A stretch of DNA of 64,000 nucleotides from Sphaerisporangium krabiense (GCF_014200435.1 NZ_JACHBR010000001.1:2170001-2234000); one strand, 5' to 3'; counted from the stretch's first letter, positions 17,629-26,455 are shown. Notes: generated from the letters alone by a model not told the origin. Numbers and translations: made by a program.

Positions 17629-17970
17629 ATGAGCCAGGTGTGGTTGGTCGCGCTGCGCGGGCTGTTCGGCGGCCTGCTGGTGATGGCTTTCGCCCTGCTC
17701 GGCGAGATGGTGTCCCCCAAGAAGTTCGCCGGCATCTTCGCCGCGGGCCCCGCCGTGGCGCTGGCCGGGATGAGCATCACGGTCCTGCACGCGGGGAGCC
17801 GTCCGCTCGCCGAGTCCGCGCTCGGCATGATCGTCGGGTCGGTGGCGCTGGTGGTCTACTGCGCGCTGGCGGTCCCCGTGGTGCGGCGTCTCGGCGCGGT
17901 CACCGGGTCGGCGGCGGCGGTCGCGGTGTGGCTGGCCGTCGCGGGCCTCGGATGGTGGCTGATGGCGTGA
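17629..17970 (+). CDS. Small membrane protein, DUF3147-like (first of a pair)
   Basis: The product is 113 residues from the ATG at 17629 with four predicted transmembrane segments: VWLVALRGLFGGLLVMAFALL, KFAGIFAAGPAVALAGMSI, ALGMIVGSVALVVYCALAV and AAAVAVWLAVAGLGWWLMA. The MVSPKKFAGIFAAGPAVALA loop is the conserved part of DUF3147-type proteins. No catalytic motif is visible. Its stop overlaps the start of the second membrane gene, so the two products probably form one complex. Function is unknown; the shared promoter with the stress protein suggests stress-linked expression. Confidence 0.65.
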   Translation: MSQVWLVALRGLFGGLLVMAFALLGEMVSPKKFAGIFAAGPAVALAGMSITVLHAGSRPLAESALGMIVGSVALVVYCALAVPVVRRLGAVTGSAAAVAVWLAVAGLGWWLMA

Positions 17971-18371
17971 GCGGGCGGGAGAGGATCCGGCTGCGCCCGT
18001 CCAGGGCGCGGTGCGCGCACCCGGCCGGCATGGCGCTGCGCTTCGCCTTCGGCGCGGCGATCTCGGTGGTCGCGGCGCTGGTCACGGACCGGTGGGGCCC
18101 CGTCACGGGCGGGATCTTCCTGGCCTTTCCCGCCACCCTCGCCGCCACGCTGACCCTCATCGAGCACGAGGAGCACAGGCGCCTCCCGGTCGAGCAGGAC
18201 GCCCGCGGCGCGGTGCTCGGCGCGGCGGGCATGATCGTCTTCGCCGTGTGCGTGTGGGCGCTCGCCCCCTGGCTGCCCGCCGCGCTGGTCCTGGTGACCT
18301 CGACCGCGGCGTGGGCGCTGGTCGCCGTCGCCCTCTACCTGCTCCTCCAGGGGCGGCGCGACGCCGGGTGA
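17967..18371 (+). CDS. Small membrane protein, DUF3147-like (second of a pair)
   Basis: The product is 134 residues from a GTG that overlaps the preceding TGA; a later ATG in the same frame (Met22) is an alternative start. After a basic N-terminal stretch it has about four hydrophobic segments, including FAFGAAISVVAALV, GGIFLAFPATLAATLTLI, AAGMIVFAVCVWALAPWL and a C-terminal helix. The GxIFxAxPA segment parallels the one in the upstream protein, so the pair looks like an ancient duplication forming a heteromeric membrane unit. Function is unknown. Confidence 0.6.
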   Translation: MSGRERIRLRPSRARCAHPAGMALRFAFGAAISVVAALVTDRWGPVTGGIFLAFPATLAATLTLIEHEEHRRLPVEQDARGAVLGAAGMIVFAVCVWALAPWLPAALVLVTSTAAWALVAVALYLLLQGRRDAG

Positions 18372-18380
18372 CGCCAGGGC

Positions 18381-19439
18381 TCAGCGGGCCGTTCCTGGGC
18401 GCAGGACCTGGCCAGGGTGTTCGGCCGCCGCGAGCGGCAGGTGGATGGTCGCGGTGAGCCCGCCGGACGGCGCGGGGGTCAGGGTGACGTGCCCGCTGTG
18501 GGACTCCACGATGCCGCGGACGATCATCAACCCGAGGCCGGAGCTGGACGAATAGGACCAGTCCGCGCGGCGCGCGAGCTCCTCGGCGCGTTCGGGCGGG
18601 ATGCCCCGTCCGTGGTCCTCCACCTCCGCGACGACCGTCGCCGCGCCCTGCCGCACCCGCAGGACGACCGGGGCCCGGCCGTGCCGCGTGGCGTTCTCCA
18701 CGAGGCAGTCGAGCGCGGTCTCCAGCCGCTCCTCGTCGCCCGTGACCGGGGCGGCGACGGTGTCCACGCGGATCGCGCCGTTCAGCAGGGGCGCCCAGCG
18801 CCGGCCGACCCGCTGGACGAGCGCGCCCAGGTCCAGGACGCGGGCGCCCGCGCCGGGATCCTGGTGCGCCCAGGCCAGGGCGGACAGGCGGCCGGTGATC
18901 CGGGACAGCTTGTCCAGTTCCTCCACGACGACGCCCAGGTCCGCGGCCGGGTCGGAGTCGGCGCCCTCCACCAGGAGCATCTCGGCGTACCCCCGGGCGA
19001 CGGTGAGCGGGGTGCGCAGCTCGTGGGTGGCGACCCGCACGAACCTCTCCGTCATCTCGTGCGCCAGGCGCTCGCGCGCGGCGGACAGCCGGGCCTCGGC
19101 CGCCGCGGCCGTCCGCCACCGCACGTGCCAGACCATGACGAGGAACAGCAGGCACATCAGCGGGATCTCCGCCGTCTCCTCGAAGGCGATGACCTCGGAA
19201 CTGGCGTGCCAGTACAGCGGCACCCCGGTCGCCGCGGCCACGGCGAGGCACACGGCGAGGGTGGCGGGCATCGGCCACGGCCGCACGCCGTACACCAGCG
19301 CGAACGAGATCCAGACCAGGTGGAAGGGGATGGTCTCGGCGCCGGGGAGCATCCACATGACCGTGGCGTTGACGGTGGCGAAGACCGCCCAGAGCGGGAC
19401 CGCCCAGCGCGCCGCCCGCGACAGGTCAGCCCGCGACAA
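18381..19439 (-). CDS. Sensor histidine kinase
   Basis: This is a 352-residue kinase. The N-terminal third is a compact membrane region with about four hydrophobic helices and no large extracytoplasmic domain, so the signal is probably sensed within or at the membrane. The HisKA helix is VATHELRTPLTVARGYAEML with the phospho-acceptor His. HATPase boxes follow: LVENATRHG (N box), VEDHGRGIP (G1) and SSGLGLMIVRGIVESHSGH (G2). It overlaps the response regulator gene by 14 bases and is its partner. No cognate target is obvious apart from neighbouring genes. Confidence 0.9.
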   Translation of the reverse strand: MSRADLSRAARWAVPLWAVFATVNATVMWMLPGAETIPFHLVWISFALVYGVRPWPMPATLAVCLAVAAATGVPLYWHASSEVIAFEETAEIPLMCLLFLVMVWHVRWRTAAAAEARLSAARERLAHEMTERFVRVATHELRTPLTVARGYAEMLLVEGADSDPAADLGVVVEELDKLSRITGRLSALAWAHQDPGAGARVLDLGALVQRVGRRWAPLLNGAIRVDTVAAPVTGDEERLETALDCLVENATRHGRAPVVLRVRQGAATVVAEVEDHGRGIPPERAEELARRADWSYSSSSGLGLMIVRGIVESHSGHVTLTPAPSGGLTATIHLPLAAAEHPGQVLRPGTAR

Positions 19440-20091
19440 AGCTGTAGCCCACGTTGCGGATGGTCTCGATGGAGTCGGCGCCGAGCTTGGCGCGCAGCCG
19501 CCGCACGTAGACGTCCACCACGTTGCTGGCCGCGTCGAAGGCGTGCCCCCACACGTCGGTGAGCAGCTCCTCGCGCCCGCACACGTGCCCGGCGCGGCCC
19601 ATGAGGTGGCTGAGCAGCACGAACTCCCGTTGCGTGAGCTGGACGCTGCGGCCGGGGAGCTCGGCGGTGCGGCGGTGCGGGTCGAGGGCGACCTGCCCGG
19701 CCCTGATGCAGCGCCGGGCCGCCGCGGGCGCGGGTTCGGCGGCCCTGATCCGCACCCGGGCCACGAGCTCGGCGAGCGCGAACGGCTTGGCGAGGTAGTC
19801 GACGGCGCCGTGGGCGAAGCACTCGACCTTGGCGGCGACGTCGCCGATGGCGGAAAGGACGAGGACGCGCTGGTCGGGGCGCCGGGCGAGCATCTGCCGC
19901 AGCACGTCCACCCCGCCGAGCCGCGGCAGCATCAGGTCCAGCACGACCAGCGCGAACTCCTCGGCGTCGGCGAGCAGCAGTGCCTGCTCGCCGGTTCCGA
20001 CCGTGCGGACGACGTGGCCGTCGCGTTCCAGGGCGCGCGAGACGAACCTGCAGATCCTCGGCTCGTCGTCCACGACCATGATCCGGGGCAT
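19426..20091 (-). CDS. OmpR/PhoB-family response regulator
   Basis: This 221-residue regulator has a receiver domain (IMVVDDEPRICRFVSRAL at the N-terminus, phospho-Asp in LVVLDLMLPRLGG near residue 51, Lys in YLAKPFALAELVARV) and a C-terminal winged helix with LTQREFVLLSHLM and VVDVYVRRLRAKLGADSIETIRNVGYSF. It is the first gene of the two-component operon with the kinase at 18381-19439. The gene-free stretch 20092-20391 upstream carries a hairpin that may be its control site. Confidence 0.92.
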   Translation of the reverse strand: MPRIMVVDDEPRICRFVSRALERDGHVVRTVGTGEQALLLADAEEFALVVLDLMLPRLGGVDVLRQMLARRPDQRVLVLSAIGDVAAKVECFAHGAVDYLAKPFALAELVARVRIRAAEPAPAAARRCIRAGQVALDPHRRTAELPGRSVQLTQREFVLLSHLMGRAGHVCGREELLTDVWGHAFDAASNVVDVYVRRLRAKLGADSIETIRNVGYSFVAG

Positions 20092-20248
20092 CCAAGCTCC
20101 ACGAGACTCAGCGGCGCCCTGGCCATCAACGCCGTCCGCTCCCTACGTCTCGTGTGTACCGCCCCTGATCAAGACGGGCAAGCATCCGGCTATGCCCCAT
20201 ATGGACGAGGTGTCTGACCTGGGGTGAAATGAGGTCAATCTGATAGTC

Positions 20249-20268
20249 AGATGACGGACTCGTCATCT
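20249..20268. promoter_or_regulatory. Perfect inverted repeat upstream of the response regulator gene
   Basis: AGATGACG (20249-20256) and CGTCATCT (20261-20268) form a perfect 8-bp stem with a 4-base loop, about 160 bases upstream of the response regulator start. No T-run follows. It may be an autoregulatory operator or a leader hairpin. Confidence 0.4.
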
Positions 20269-20321
20269 CCCCCCGTACGTCAGCCGCCCCAGCCTGATAC
20301 AGGGGCAACCCGGACATGCGA

Positions 20322-20351
20322 AAACGCCCGGATATCGATATCCGGGCGTTT
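20322..20351. terminator. Perfect 30-bp palindrome, bidirectional terminator
   Basis: AAACGCCCGGATATC (20322-20336) is followed immediately by its exact reverse complement GATATCCGGGCGTTT (20337-20351). Read on the minus strand it gives a GC stem ending in TTTT, 40 bases after the stop of the small secreted peptide gene, so it should terminate that transcript. The opposite strand ends in TTTC and could also work. Confidence 0.8.
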
Positions 20352-20391
20352 CTCGTTTGCCGTGCTGGGGGACCGGGTCCGCCCGGACGGA

Positions 20392-20553
20392 TCACACGTC
20401 CATGCACCACATCCAGCCGTAGCCGCTGATCCAGCAGCGGTAGTAGTCGTTGTTGGGCATGGCGTTGGCCGGGGCGCTCGCGGCGGCGAAGGCGGCGCCG
20501 GCGAGGGCGACGGTGGCGGTCAGCGTGGCGACGCGGCGGGTGATCTTGCGCAT
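20392..20553 (-). CDS. Small secreted peptide with two cysteines
   Basis: This 53-residue gene product has a Sec signal peptide: basic MRKITRRVATL, a hydrophobic Ala/Val core and an AxA-type site in SAPANA at residue 31. The predicted mature part is only 22 residues (32-53) with Tyr at 37, 38 and 46, Trp at 41, 47 and 49, and Cys at 40 and 50, ending WCMDV. GGAG is well placed before the ATG, and a dedicated terminator follows, so this looks like a real single-gene transcript. I do not recognise a family. A disulfide-closed ten-residue loop is possible. Confidence 0.7.
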   Translation of the reverse strand: MRKITRRVATLTATVALAGAAFAAASAPANAMPNNDYYRCWISGYGWMWCMDV

Positions 20554-20635
20554 CAGATCTCCAAAGATCTCGTGTGGCGGACATCTGAAGTCAACCAACG
20601 AGGTCTTGGACCGCTCTTGGAGATCACTGCAGCGC

Positions 20636-22960
20636 TCAGCTCCGCCGTTCCGGCCAGGTCCAGTCGCGGACCTCCGGGGCGTCCTCGCCGTGGTCGCGGG
20701 TGTGGGCGCGGGCCCGCAGGCGGGCGTCCGCCATGCGCTGCCGCAGGTGGGCGGCGGTGACGCGCAGGCCGGGGACGCGGTCGATGACGTCCATGACCAG
20801 GTGGTAGCGGTCGATGTCGTTGAGCATCGCCATGTCGAAGGGGGTGGTCGTGGTGCCCTCCTCCTTGTAGCCGCGGACGTGCAGGTTGGCGTGGCCGTTC
20901 CTGCGGTAGGTGAGCCGGTGGATCAGCCACGGGTAGCCGTGGAAGTTGAAGATCACCGGCTTGTTCGTGGTGAACAGGGCGTCGAACTCGGCGTCGGGCA
21001 TGCCGTGCGGGTGCTCGGCCGGCGGCTGGAGGCGCATCAGGTCCACGACGTTGATCACCCGGACCCGCAGCCACGGCAGGTGCTCGCGCAGCAGCGCCGC
21101 GGCGGCCAGGGTCTCCAGCGTGGGCACGTCCCCGGCGCAGGCCAGCACGACGTCCGGCTCCTGCCCCGCGTCGTTGCTCGCCCAGTCGATGATGCCGAGG
21201 CCGCGGGCGCAGTGCGTGACCGCCTCCTCCTCGCCGAACAGGTCGAGCACGGGCTGCTTGCCCGCCACGACCACGTTGACGTAGTCGCGGGAGCGCAGGC
21301 AGTGGTCGGCCACCGACAGCAGCGTGTTGGCGTCCGGCGGCAGGTACACGCGCACGACACCGGCCTTCTTGTTGACCACGACGTCGAGGAATCCGGGGTC
21401 CTGGTGGCTGAAGCCGTTGTGGTCCTGCCGCCAGACGTGCGAGGACAGCAGGTAGTTGAGCGAGGCGACCGGCCGCCGCCAGGGGATGCGCCGGCTCGCG
21501 TCCAGCCACTTGGCGTGCTGGTTGAACATGGCGTCGACGATGTGGATGAACGCCTCGTAGCAGGTGAACAGGCCGTGCCTGCCGGTCAGCAGGTAGCCCT
21601 CCAGCCAGCCCTGGCACAGGTGCTCGCTCAGCACCTCCATGACCCGCCCGCCCTCGGCCAGGCGCGCGTCGGTGGGCAGGGTGCCCGCGTGCCAGGCCCG
21701 GCCGGTGACCTCGAAGACGGCCGACAGGCGGTTGGAGTCGGTCTCGTCCGGCCCCATGAGGCGGAACGTCCGCGGGTTGGCGGCGATCACGTCGCGCAGG
21801 AACCGGCCGAGGACGCGGGTCGGCTCGGTGAGCGCGGTGCCGGGCACGGGCACCGCGACGGCGTGGTCGCGGAAATCGGGCAGGACGAGGGGACGGAGGA
21901 TCTCGCCGCCGTTGGCGTGCGGGCTGGCGCTCATGCGGCGGGGACCCTCGGGGACGGTCTCCAGGATCTCGGCGACCGGGCGGCCGTCGGCGTCGAAGAG
22001 CTCGCCCGGCCGGTAGGACCGCATCCACTCCTCCAGCATGGCCAGGTGGCCGGGGTTCTCCCGGACGGCGGCCAGCGGGACCTGGTGGGCGCGCCAGGTG
22101 CCCTCCACGGGCACGCCGTCGACCTCGCGGGGGCCGGTCCAGCCCTTCGGGGTGCGCAGCACGATCATCGGGAGCCGGTCGGCGCGGCCGTCCTTGTAGG
22201 CGGCGATCTCGTCGAAGACCTCGTCCAGCGTCCGCGCCATCAGCGCGTGCATGGCCGTGGGGTCGTCTCCTTCGACCAGGTACGGCCGGTAGCCGTACCC
22301 CTCCATGAGCTTGACCAGGTCCTCGGAGGGGATCCGGGACAGCACCGTCGGGTTGGCGATCTTGTAGCCGTTGAGGTGCAGGATCGGCAGGACCACCCCG
22401 TCGCGGCGCGGGTCGAGGAACTTGTTGGAGTGCCAGCTCGCCGCCAGCGGGCCCGTCTCGGCCTCCCCGTCCCCGATCACGCACGCGACCACGAGGTCCG
22501 GGTTGTCGAACGCGGCGCCGTAGGCGTGGGCCAGCGAGTAGCCGAGTTCGCCGCCCTCGTGGATCGACCCGGGCGTCTCCGGGGCCACGTGGCTCGGGAT
22601 GCCGCCGGGGAAGGAGAACTGGCGGAACAGGCGGCGCATGCCCTCGGCGTCCTGCGAGACGTCGGGGTACCGGTCGGAGTAGGAGCCCTCGAGCCAGGCG
22701 TGCGCCACCGCGGCGGGGCCGCCGTGACCGGGCCCGGCGACGTAGATCATGTCCTGGTCGCGCTCGGCGATGACCCGGTTGAGGTGGGCGAAGCAGAAGT
22801 TCAGCCCGGGCGTCGTGCCCCAGTGACCGAGCAGGCGCGGCTTGATGTGCTCCGGCTTCAGCGGCTCGGTCAGCAGCGGGTTGTCCAGCAGGTAGATCTG
22901 GCCCACGGCGAGGTAGTTGGCGGCGCGCCAGAAGGCGTCGATTCTCTCAAGGGCGTCCAT
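20636..22960 (-). CDS. xfp: Phosphoketolase (xylulose-5-phosphate/fructose-6-phosphate)
   Basis: This 774-residue thiamine diphosphate enzyme has the usual family length. Conserved segments include [18 protein letters not shown] near the N-terminus, [21 protein letters not shown], the ThDP/Mg motif [20 protein letters not shown], and [21 protein letters not shown] in the C-terminal half. It cleaves xylulose-5-P or fructose-6-P with phosphate to acetyl-phosphate plus glyceraldehyde-3-P or erythrose-4-P, giving ATP-yielding carbon flow without oxygen. A near-perfect DosR box lies about 35 bases upstream of the start, shared with the divergent dosR-like gene. Confidence 0.95.
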   Translation of the reverse strand: MDALERIDAFWRAANYLAVGQIYLLDNPLLTEPLKPEHIKPRLLGHWGTTPGLNFCFAHLNRVIAERDQDMIYVAGPGHGGPAAVAHAWLEGSYSDRYPDVSQDAEGMRRLFRQFSFPGGIPSHVAPETPGSIHEGGELGYSLAHAYGAAFDNPDLVVACVIGDGEAETGPLAASWHSNKFLDPRRDGVVLPILHLNGYKIANPTVLSRIPSEDLVKLMEGYGYRPYLVEGDDPTAMHALMARTLDEVFDEIAAYKDGRADRLPMIVLRTPKGWTGPREVDGVPVEGTWRAHQVPLAAVRENPGHLAMLEEWMRSYRPGELFDADGRPVAEILETVPEGPRRMSASPHANGGEILRPLVLPDFRDHAVAVPVPGTALTEPTRVLGRFLRDVIAANPRTFRLMGPDETDSNRLSAVFEVTGRAWHAGTLPTDARLAEGGRVMEVLSEHLCQGWLEGYLLTGRHGLFTCYEAFIHIVDAMFNQHAKWLDASRRIPWRRPVASLNYLLSSHVWRQDHNGFSHQDPGFLDVVVNKKAGVVRVYLPPDANTLLSVADHCLRSRDYVNVVVAGKQPVLDLFGEEEAVTHCARGLGIIDWASNDAGQEPDVVLACAGDVPTLETLAAAALLREHLPWLRVRVINVVDLMRLQPPAEHPHGMPDAEFDALFTTNKPVIFNFHGYPWLIHRLTYRRNGHANLHVRGYKEEGTTTTPFDMAMLNDIDRYHLVMDVIDRVPGLRVTAAHLRQRMADARLRARAHTRDHGEDAPEVRDWTWPERRS

Positions 22961-22995
22961 GAGAAGATCGTCGCCTGAGCCGAACGCCGAGGTAA

Positions 22996-23009
22996 GGGAC
23001 CTTGGTCCC
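22996..23009. promoter_or_regulatory. DosR-box-like site, phosphoketolase / dosR divergent promoter
   Basis: GGGACCTTGGTCCC is a 14-mer with perfect outer arms, centred about 42 bases from the phosphoketolase start and 45 from the dosR-like start. It is the best match in the window to the mycobacterial dormancy box core GGGACTWWAGTCCC (recalled). It implies autoregulation of the regulator and hypoxic control of phosphoketolase. Confidence 0.75.
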
Positions 23010-23046
23010 TACCCGTCAGAGGCCATCGCGACATAAATTCTGGTAC

Positions 23047-23688
23047 ATGATTCGCGTTTTTCTACTCGATGACCACGAGGTCGTCCGGCGGGGCGTCGCC
23101 GCCCTGCTGAACACCGAGGACGACATCGAGGTGGTCGGCGAGGCCGGCACGGCCGAGTCGGCCATCGCGCGCATCCCCGCGCTGCGGCCCGACGTGGCCG
23201 TCCTCGACGTACGGCTGCCCGACGGCAGCGGCGTCGACGTGTGCCGCGAGGTGCGCTCACGGCTGCCAGGGCTGGCGTGCCTGATGCTCACCTCCTTCGC
23301 CGACGACGACGCCCTGTTCGACGCCGTCATGGCCGGGGCCTCGGGGTACGTGCTCAAGCAGATCCACGGCTCCGACCTGGTCGGCGCGGTCCGCACGGTC
23401 GCGGCCGGCCAGTCGCTGCTCGACCCGCAGACCACCGCCGCGATGCTGCAGCGGCTGCGCGACCAGGCCGCCAAGAAGGACCCCCTCGCCGCGCTGTCGG
23501 AGCAGGAGCGCCACATCCTCGAACTCATCGGCGAGGGGCTGACCAACCGGCAGATCGGCGAGCGGCTGTTCCTCGCCGAGAAGACCGTGAAGAACTACGT
23601 GTCGAACCTGCTGGGCAAGCTCAGCATGCAGCGCCGCACCCAGGCCGCCGCGCTGGCGGCGCGGATGAAGGCGGAACGGCACGAGTGA
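23047..23688 (+). CDS. dosR: NarL/LuxR-family response regulator, DosR/DevR-like
   Basis: The product is 213 residues from the ATG at 23047, where the MIRVFLLDDHEVVRRGV opening starts. The receiver has Asp7/8, phospho-Asp54 in VAVLDVRLPDGSG and the Lys of YVLKQIHG. The C-terminal LuxR helix-turn-helix is LSEQERHILELIGEGLTNRQIGERLFLAEKTV (split here: recognition helix LAEKTVKNYVSNLLGKL). Asp54 is the same position as in mycobacterial DosR. Its own promoter has a DosR-type box, and it sits among a GAF kinase, stress protein, Acg-type nitroreductase and cytochrome bd genes, which is the expected company of a dormancy regulator. Confidence 0.9.
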   Translation: MIRVFLLDDHEVVRRGVAALLNTEDDIEVVGEAGTAESAIARIPALRPDVAVLDVRLPDGSGVDVCREVRSRLPGLACLMLTSFADDDALFDAVMAGASGYVLKQIHGSDLVGAVRTVAAGQSLLDPQTTAAMLQRLRDQAAKKDPLAALSEQERHILELIGEGLTNRQIGERLFLAEKTVKNYVSNLLGKLSMQRRTQAAALAARMKAERHE

Positions 23689-23689
23689 A

Positions 23690-23703
23690 GTGACTTTCGT
23701 CCC
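23690..23703. promoter_or_regulatory. DosR-box-like site upstream of the first PPOX gene
   Basis: GTGACTTTCGTCCC begins two bases after the dosR stop, centred about 44 bases before the PPOX start, the same distance as the box before dosR. Its reverse complement GGGACGAAAGTCAC aligns with the other sites in the window. Confidence 0.6.
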
Positions 23704-23740
23704 TGAACGCGAGACCACCAGGCGGAAGACCCTTGATGTC

Positions 23741-24145
23741 ATGAAACTCGATACGGCCGGGCTGCGGGTCCTGACCCGTGAGGAGTGCCTGCACCTGTTC
23801 ACGCTGACGCCCGTCGGGCGCATCGTCTTCACCGACCGCGCCCTGCCGAGCGTCCAGCCCGTCAACTTCCTCCTGAACGGCGAGGACATCGTGATCCGCA
23901 CGTCGACCGGGTCCAAGCTCGCCGCCGCCACCCGCAACGCCGTGGTGGCCTTCGAGGCCGACGAGATCGACGTGACGACGCGCACGGGCTGGTCGGTCAC
24001 CGCCGTCGGGCACGCCCGCGCGGTGACCGACCCGGCCGAGATCGAACTCCTCTCGGCGCTGCCGCTGGTGCGGTGGCTGCCGGGCGACCAGGACCATTTC
24101 ATCGTGGTGCGCGCCGAGCAGGTCTCCGGGCGCCGGATCGTCTGA
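23741..24145 (+). CDS. Pyridoxamine 5'-phosphate oxidase family flavin-binding protein
   Basis: The 134-residue protein starts at the ATG at 23741 (MKLDTAGLRVLTREEC); a GTG-initiated extension would start inside the DosR-like box and lacks family similarity. The split beta-barrel pattern LLTPVGRIVFTDRALPSVQPVNFLLNGEDI (as FTLTPVGRIVFT and PSVQPVNFLLNGEDIVIRT) and the C-terminal FIVVRAEQVSGRRI fit the short PPOX/F420-flavin proteins abundant in dormancy regulons. Such proteins bind FMN, haem or F420; the true cofactor and substrate are unknown. It converges on the GAF kinase gene with a 3-base gap. Confidence 0.85.
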   Translation: MKLDTAGLRVLTREECLHLFTLTPVGRIVFTDRALPSVQPVNFLLNGEDIVIRTSTGSKLAAATRNAVVAFEADEIDVTTRTGWSVTAVGHARAVTDPAEIELLSALPLVRWLPGDQDHFIVVRAEQVSGRRIV

Positions 24146-24148
24146 GGA

Positions 24149-25837
24149 TCAGCCGAGGGGGACGTCCCAGACGAGCCGCGTCCCGCCCTCGGCCGGGGAC
24201 TCGGCGACGAACGTCCCGCCGAGCCGCTCCGCCCGCTCCTGCAGGTTGCGCAGGCCGCTGCGGCGCCCCTCCGCGGGCAGGCCGACCCCGTTGTCCTGGA
24301 CGACGAGCACGACGCGTCCCGCCTCCACCCGCGCGGCGACGTCCGCCTTCGACGCCTTGGCGTGCCGCACCAGGTTCGACAGCGCCTCCCGCAGGACGGC
24401 GAGAAGCTGGTCGGCGATCGGCGCGGGCACGTCGTTGTCGAGCCGGCCCTCCATCTGCAGCCCCGGCATGAAGCCCAGGTGACCCCGCGCGCCCTCCACG
24501 AGCGCCACGACCTGGGCCCGCAGACCGGGATCGGCGAGGTCCGGGGGCGTCTGGAGCGCGAAGATCGTGGAACGGATCTGGCGGATCGTCTCGTCCAGCT
24601 CGTCGACGGCGTGCCGCAGGCGGGTGGACGCCTCGGGCCGCTCGACCAGCCGCACCGCGCTCATCAGCGTCATCGCGACCGCGAACAGGCGCTGGATCAC
24701 GACGTCGTGCAGGTCCTTGGCGATCCGGTCGCGGTCCTCCAGCAGGCCCAGGCGCTCGGCGTCCTTGCGCGCCGTCGCCAGCTCCAGCGCGATGGCGGCC
24801 TGACCCGCGAACGCGTGCAGCATGCGCAGCATCGACGGCGTGAACGGCAGCCGGCCCGGCCGCTTGGCCAGCGCGAGCACGCCGCGCACCGACCCGGCGG
24901 TGCCGAGCGGCACCGCCGCCGCGGGCCCTGACTCCACCTCGTCCGACATGTGGAAGCCCACCGTGCCCACGTCACCGGCCGTGTACGGCTCCCCCGCCGC
25001 GTACGCCGCGCCCGGGAGCGAGCCCTCGACCGGGACCTCGGCGCCCACCAGGTCGTCGGCGCCCTCGGCGATCCTGACGTGCAGCGTCCGGCCGTCCGCG
25101 GACGGGAACAGGATCGTGGTGACGTCGGCGTCGGCCATCTGCTGGACGTGGCGGGCGACCTGGCTCAGCACCTCGTCCACCCCCGCGCCGGTGAGCAGGG
25201 TGGTGGTGACCTCGGAGGACGCCTGGAGCCAGATCTCCCTGCGGCGCGTCTCCTCGTACAGGCGGGCGTTCTCGATCGCGACGCCGGCGGCGGTGGCCAG
25301 GGCGGTGACGACGGCCTGGTCCTCCTCGTCGAACTCCGCCCCGCCGCGCTTCTCGGTGAGGTAGAGGTTGCCGAAGACCTCGTCGCGCACCCGGATCGGC
25401 ACCCCGAGGAAGGACCCCATCGGCGGGTGGCCGGGCGGGAAGCCGTAGGACTCGGGGTGGTCGGAGATGGAGGCGAGCCGCAGCGGGACCGGCTCCTTGA
25501 TCAGCAGGCCGAGCAGGCCGAGGCCGTGCGGCCAGTGCTCGATGCGGGCGATCTCCTCTTCCGAGAGCCCGACCGGGATGAACTCCAGCAGCGTGCTCTC
25601 TTCGCCGATCACGCCGAGCGCGCCGTAGCCGGCGTCGACCAGGCGGGTCGCGGTCTCGACGATGCGGCGCAGCACCGTCTCCAGTTGCAGGTCGCTGCCG
25701 ACGGAGACGACGGCCTCCAGAAGCGCGTGCACCCGGTCACGGGTGGCGAGGACGGCCTCCAGCCTGGTCTGGAGTTCGGCCAGCAGCTCGTCCAGCCGCA
25801 TGCTGGGGACGAGGGAACTCGGCTCACCACTGCTCAT
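24149..25837 (-). CDS. GAF-domain sensor histidine kinase, DosS/DevS-like
   Basis: This 562-residue soluble kinase has an N-terminal coiled stretch (residues 13-45), GAF-A (about 50-200), GAF-B (about 215-370), and a HisKA_3/HATPase core. GAF-A contains YGFPPGHPPMGSFLGVPIRV with His137; the corresponding motif carries the haem-ligating His in mycobacterial DosS/DosT as I recall, so oxygen or NO sensing is plausible. The phospho-His is in DRIAKDLHDVVIQRLFAVAM, and the ATP site shows NLVRHAKASKADV and DNGVGLPAE. It is the likely partner of the DosR-like regulator encoded by the neighbouring divergent gene set. No transmembrane segment is present. Confidence 0.9.
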   Translation of the reverse strand: MSSGEPSSLVPSMRLDELLAELQTRLEAVLATRDRVHALLEAVVSVGSDLQLETVLRRIVETATRLVDAGYGALGVIGEESTLLEFIPVGLSEEEIARIEHWPHGLGLLGLLIKEPVPLRLASISDHPESYGFPPGHPPMGSFLGVPIRVRDEVFGNLYLTEKRGGAEFDEEDQAVVTALATAAGVAIENARLYEETRRREIWLQASSEVTTTLLTGAGVDEVLSQVARHVQQMADADVTTILFPSADGRTLHVRIAEGADDLVGAEVPVEGSLPGAAYAAGEPYTAGDVGTVGFHMSDEVESGPAAAVPLGTAGSVRGVLALAKRPGRLPFTPSMLRMLHAFAGQAAIALELATARKDAERLGLLEDRDRIAKDLHDVVIQRLFAVAMTLMSAVRLVERPEASTRLRHAVDELDETIRQIRSTIFALQTPPDLADPGLRAQVVALVEGARGHLGFMPGLQMEGRLDNDVPAPIADQLLAVLREALSNLVRHAKASKADVAARVEAGRVVLVVQDNGVGLPAEGRRSGLRNLQERAERLGGTFVAESPAEGGTRLVWDVPLG

Positions 25838-25862
25838 AGCGGGATTCTTACATCAACGCGCA

Positions 25863-25894
25863 CAGGAGCCCATCCGGACCCGGACGGGCTCCTG
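25863..25894 (-). terminator. Hairpin between the DoxX-like gene and the GAF kinase gene
   Basis: CAGGAGCCCATCCGG (25863-25877) pairs with CCGGACGGGCTCCTG (25880-25894) at 14 of 15 positions. It lies just after the DoxX-like stop on the minus strand, so it probably ends that transcript before the kinase gene. No T-run is present. Confidence 0.6.
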
Positions 25895-25906
25895 AGGGGA
25901 GTGCGC

Positions 25907-26455
25907 TCACTTGAGGACGGGGTACTTGCGGACCAGCGGGGTGGCGCCCCACCACCGGCCGATGCCGAGGGTGTCGCCGGCCGAGACCAGGGCCAGGCCG
26001 GCCAGCACGATCGCGTAGACGAGGTGCTCGTCCATGAAGGGGTTGGTGGTGAGGGGAAGCTCGGCCGCCCACATCAGCACCAGCATGAGCCCGCCGGCGA
26101 CCGCGGCGATCCGCAGCCCGGCGCCGAGGATCAGCGCGACGCCGACGCCGAGCAGGCCGATCATGAACAGCCAGTCGACCCACGCCTGCCCGGCGAGGCC
26201 GGAGAAGAAGCCGCCGAGCGCGTTCTCGCCGGTGCCCTTGAGGAATCCGGCGGTCGGGCTGCCGCCCTCGATCCAGGCGCGGCCGGCGGGGGTCGAGAAG
26301 CCGAGGCCGAAGGTCTTGTCGAGGAAGGCCCAGAGGAAGACCCAGCCGAGGGCGATGCGGGCGAGGGCCCAGACGTATCCGGCGCCGCGGGAAGAGGAGG
26401 CGTCCATGACGGGAAGGTCGGAGAGGGAGTGCCGTCCGTTGATGGTGGCCATCAT
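25907..26455 (-). CDS. DoxX/TQO-type membrane protein
   Basis: The product is 182 residues with about four transmembrane helices: YVWALARIALGWVFLWAFLD, WVDWLFMIGLLGVGVALIL, RIAAVAGGLMLVLMWAAEL and HLVYAIVLAGLALVSAG. The pattern LARIALGWVFLWAFLDKTFGLGF and the ending GDTLGIGRWWG fit the DoxX/thiosulfate:quinone oxidoreductase-like family. GAAAGGGG precedes the tandem ATG codons. The role is probably in redox defence or quinone chemistry; the family is broad and the reaction is not defined here. It is flanked by a hairpin and its own upstream spacer. Confidence 0.75.
   Translation of the reverse strand: MMATINGRHSLSDLPVMDASSSRGAGYVWALARIALGWVFLWAFLDKTFGLGFSTPAGRAWIEGGSPTAGFLKGTGENALGGFFSGLAGQAWVDWLFMIGLLGVGVALILGAGLRIAAVAGGLMLVLMWAAELPLTTNPFMDEHLVYAIVLAGLALVSAGDTLGIGRWWGATPLVRKYPVLK

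Larger units (their letters stand above)
20092..20391. other. Gene-free stretch between the response regulator and the small secreted peptide
   Basis: No gene is supportable here. The region holds the response regulator promoter, a hairpin at 20249-20268 and the palindromic terminator at 20322-20351. Confidence 0.5.
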
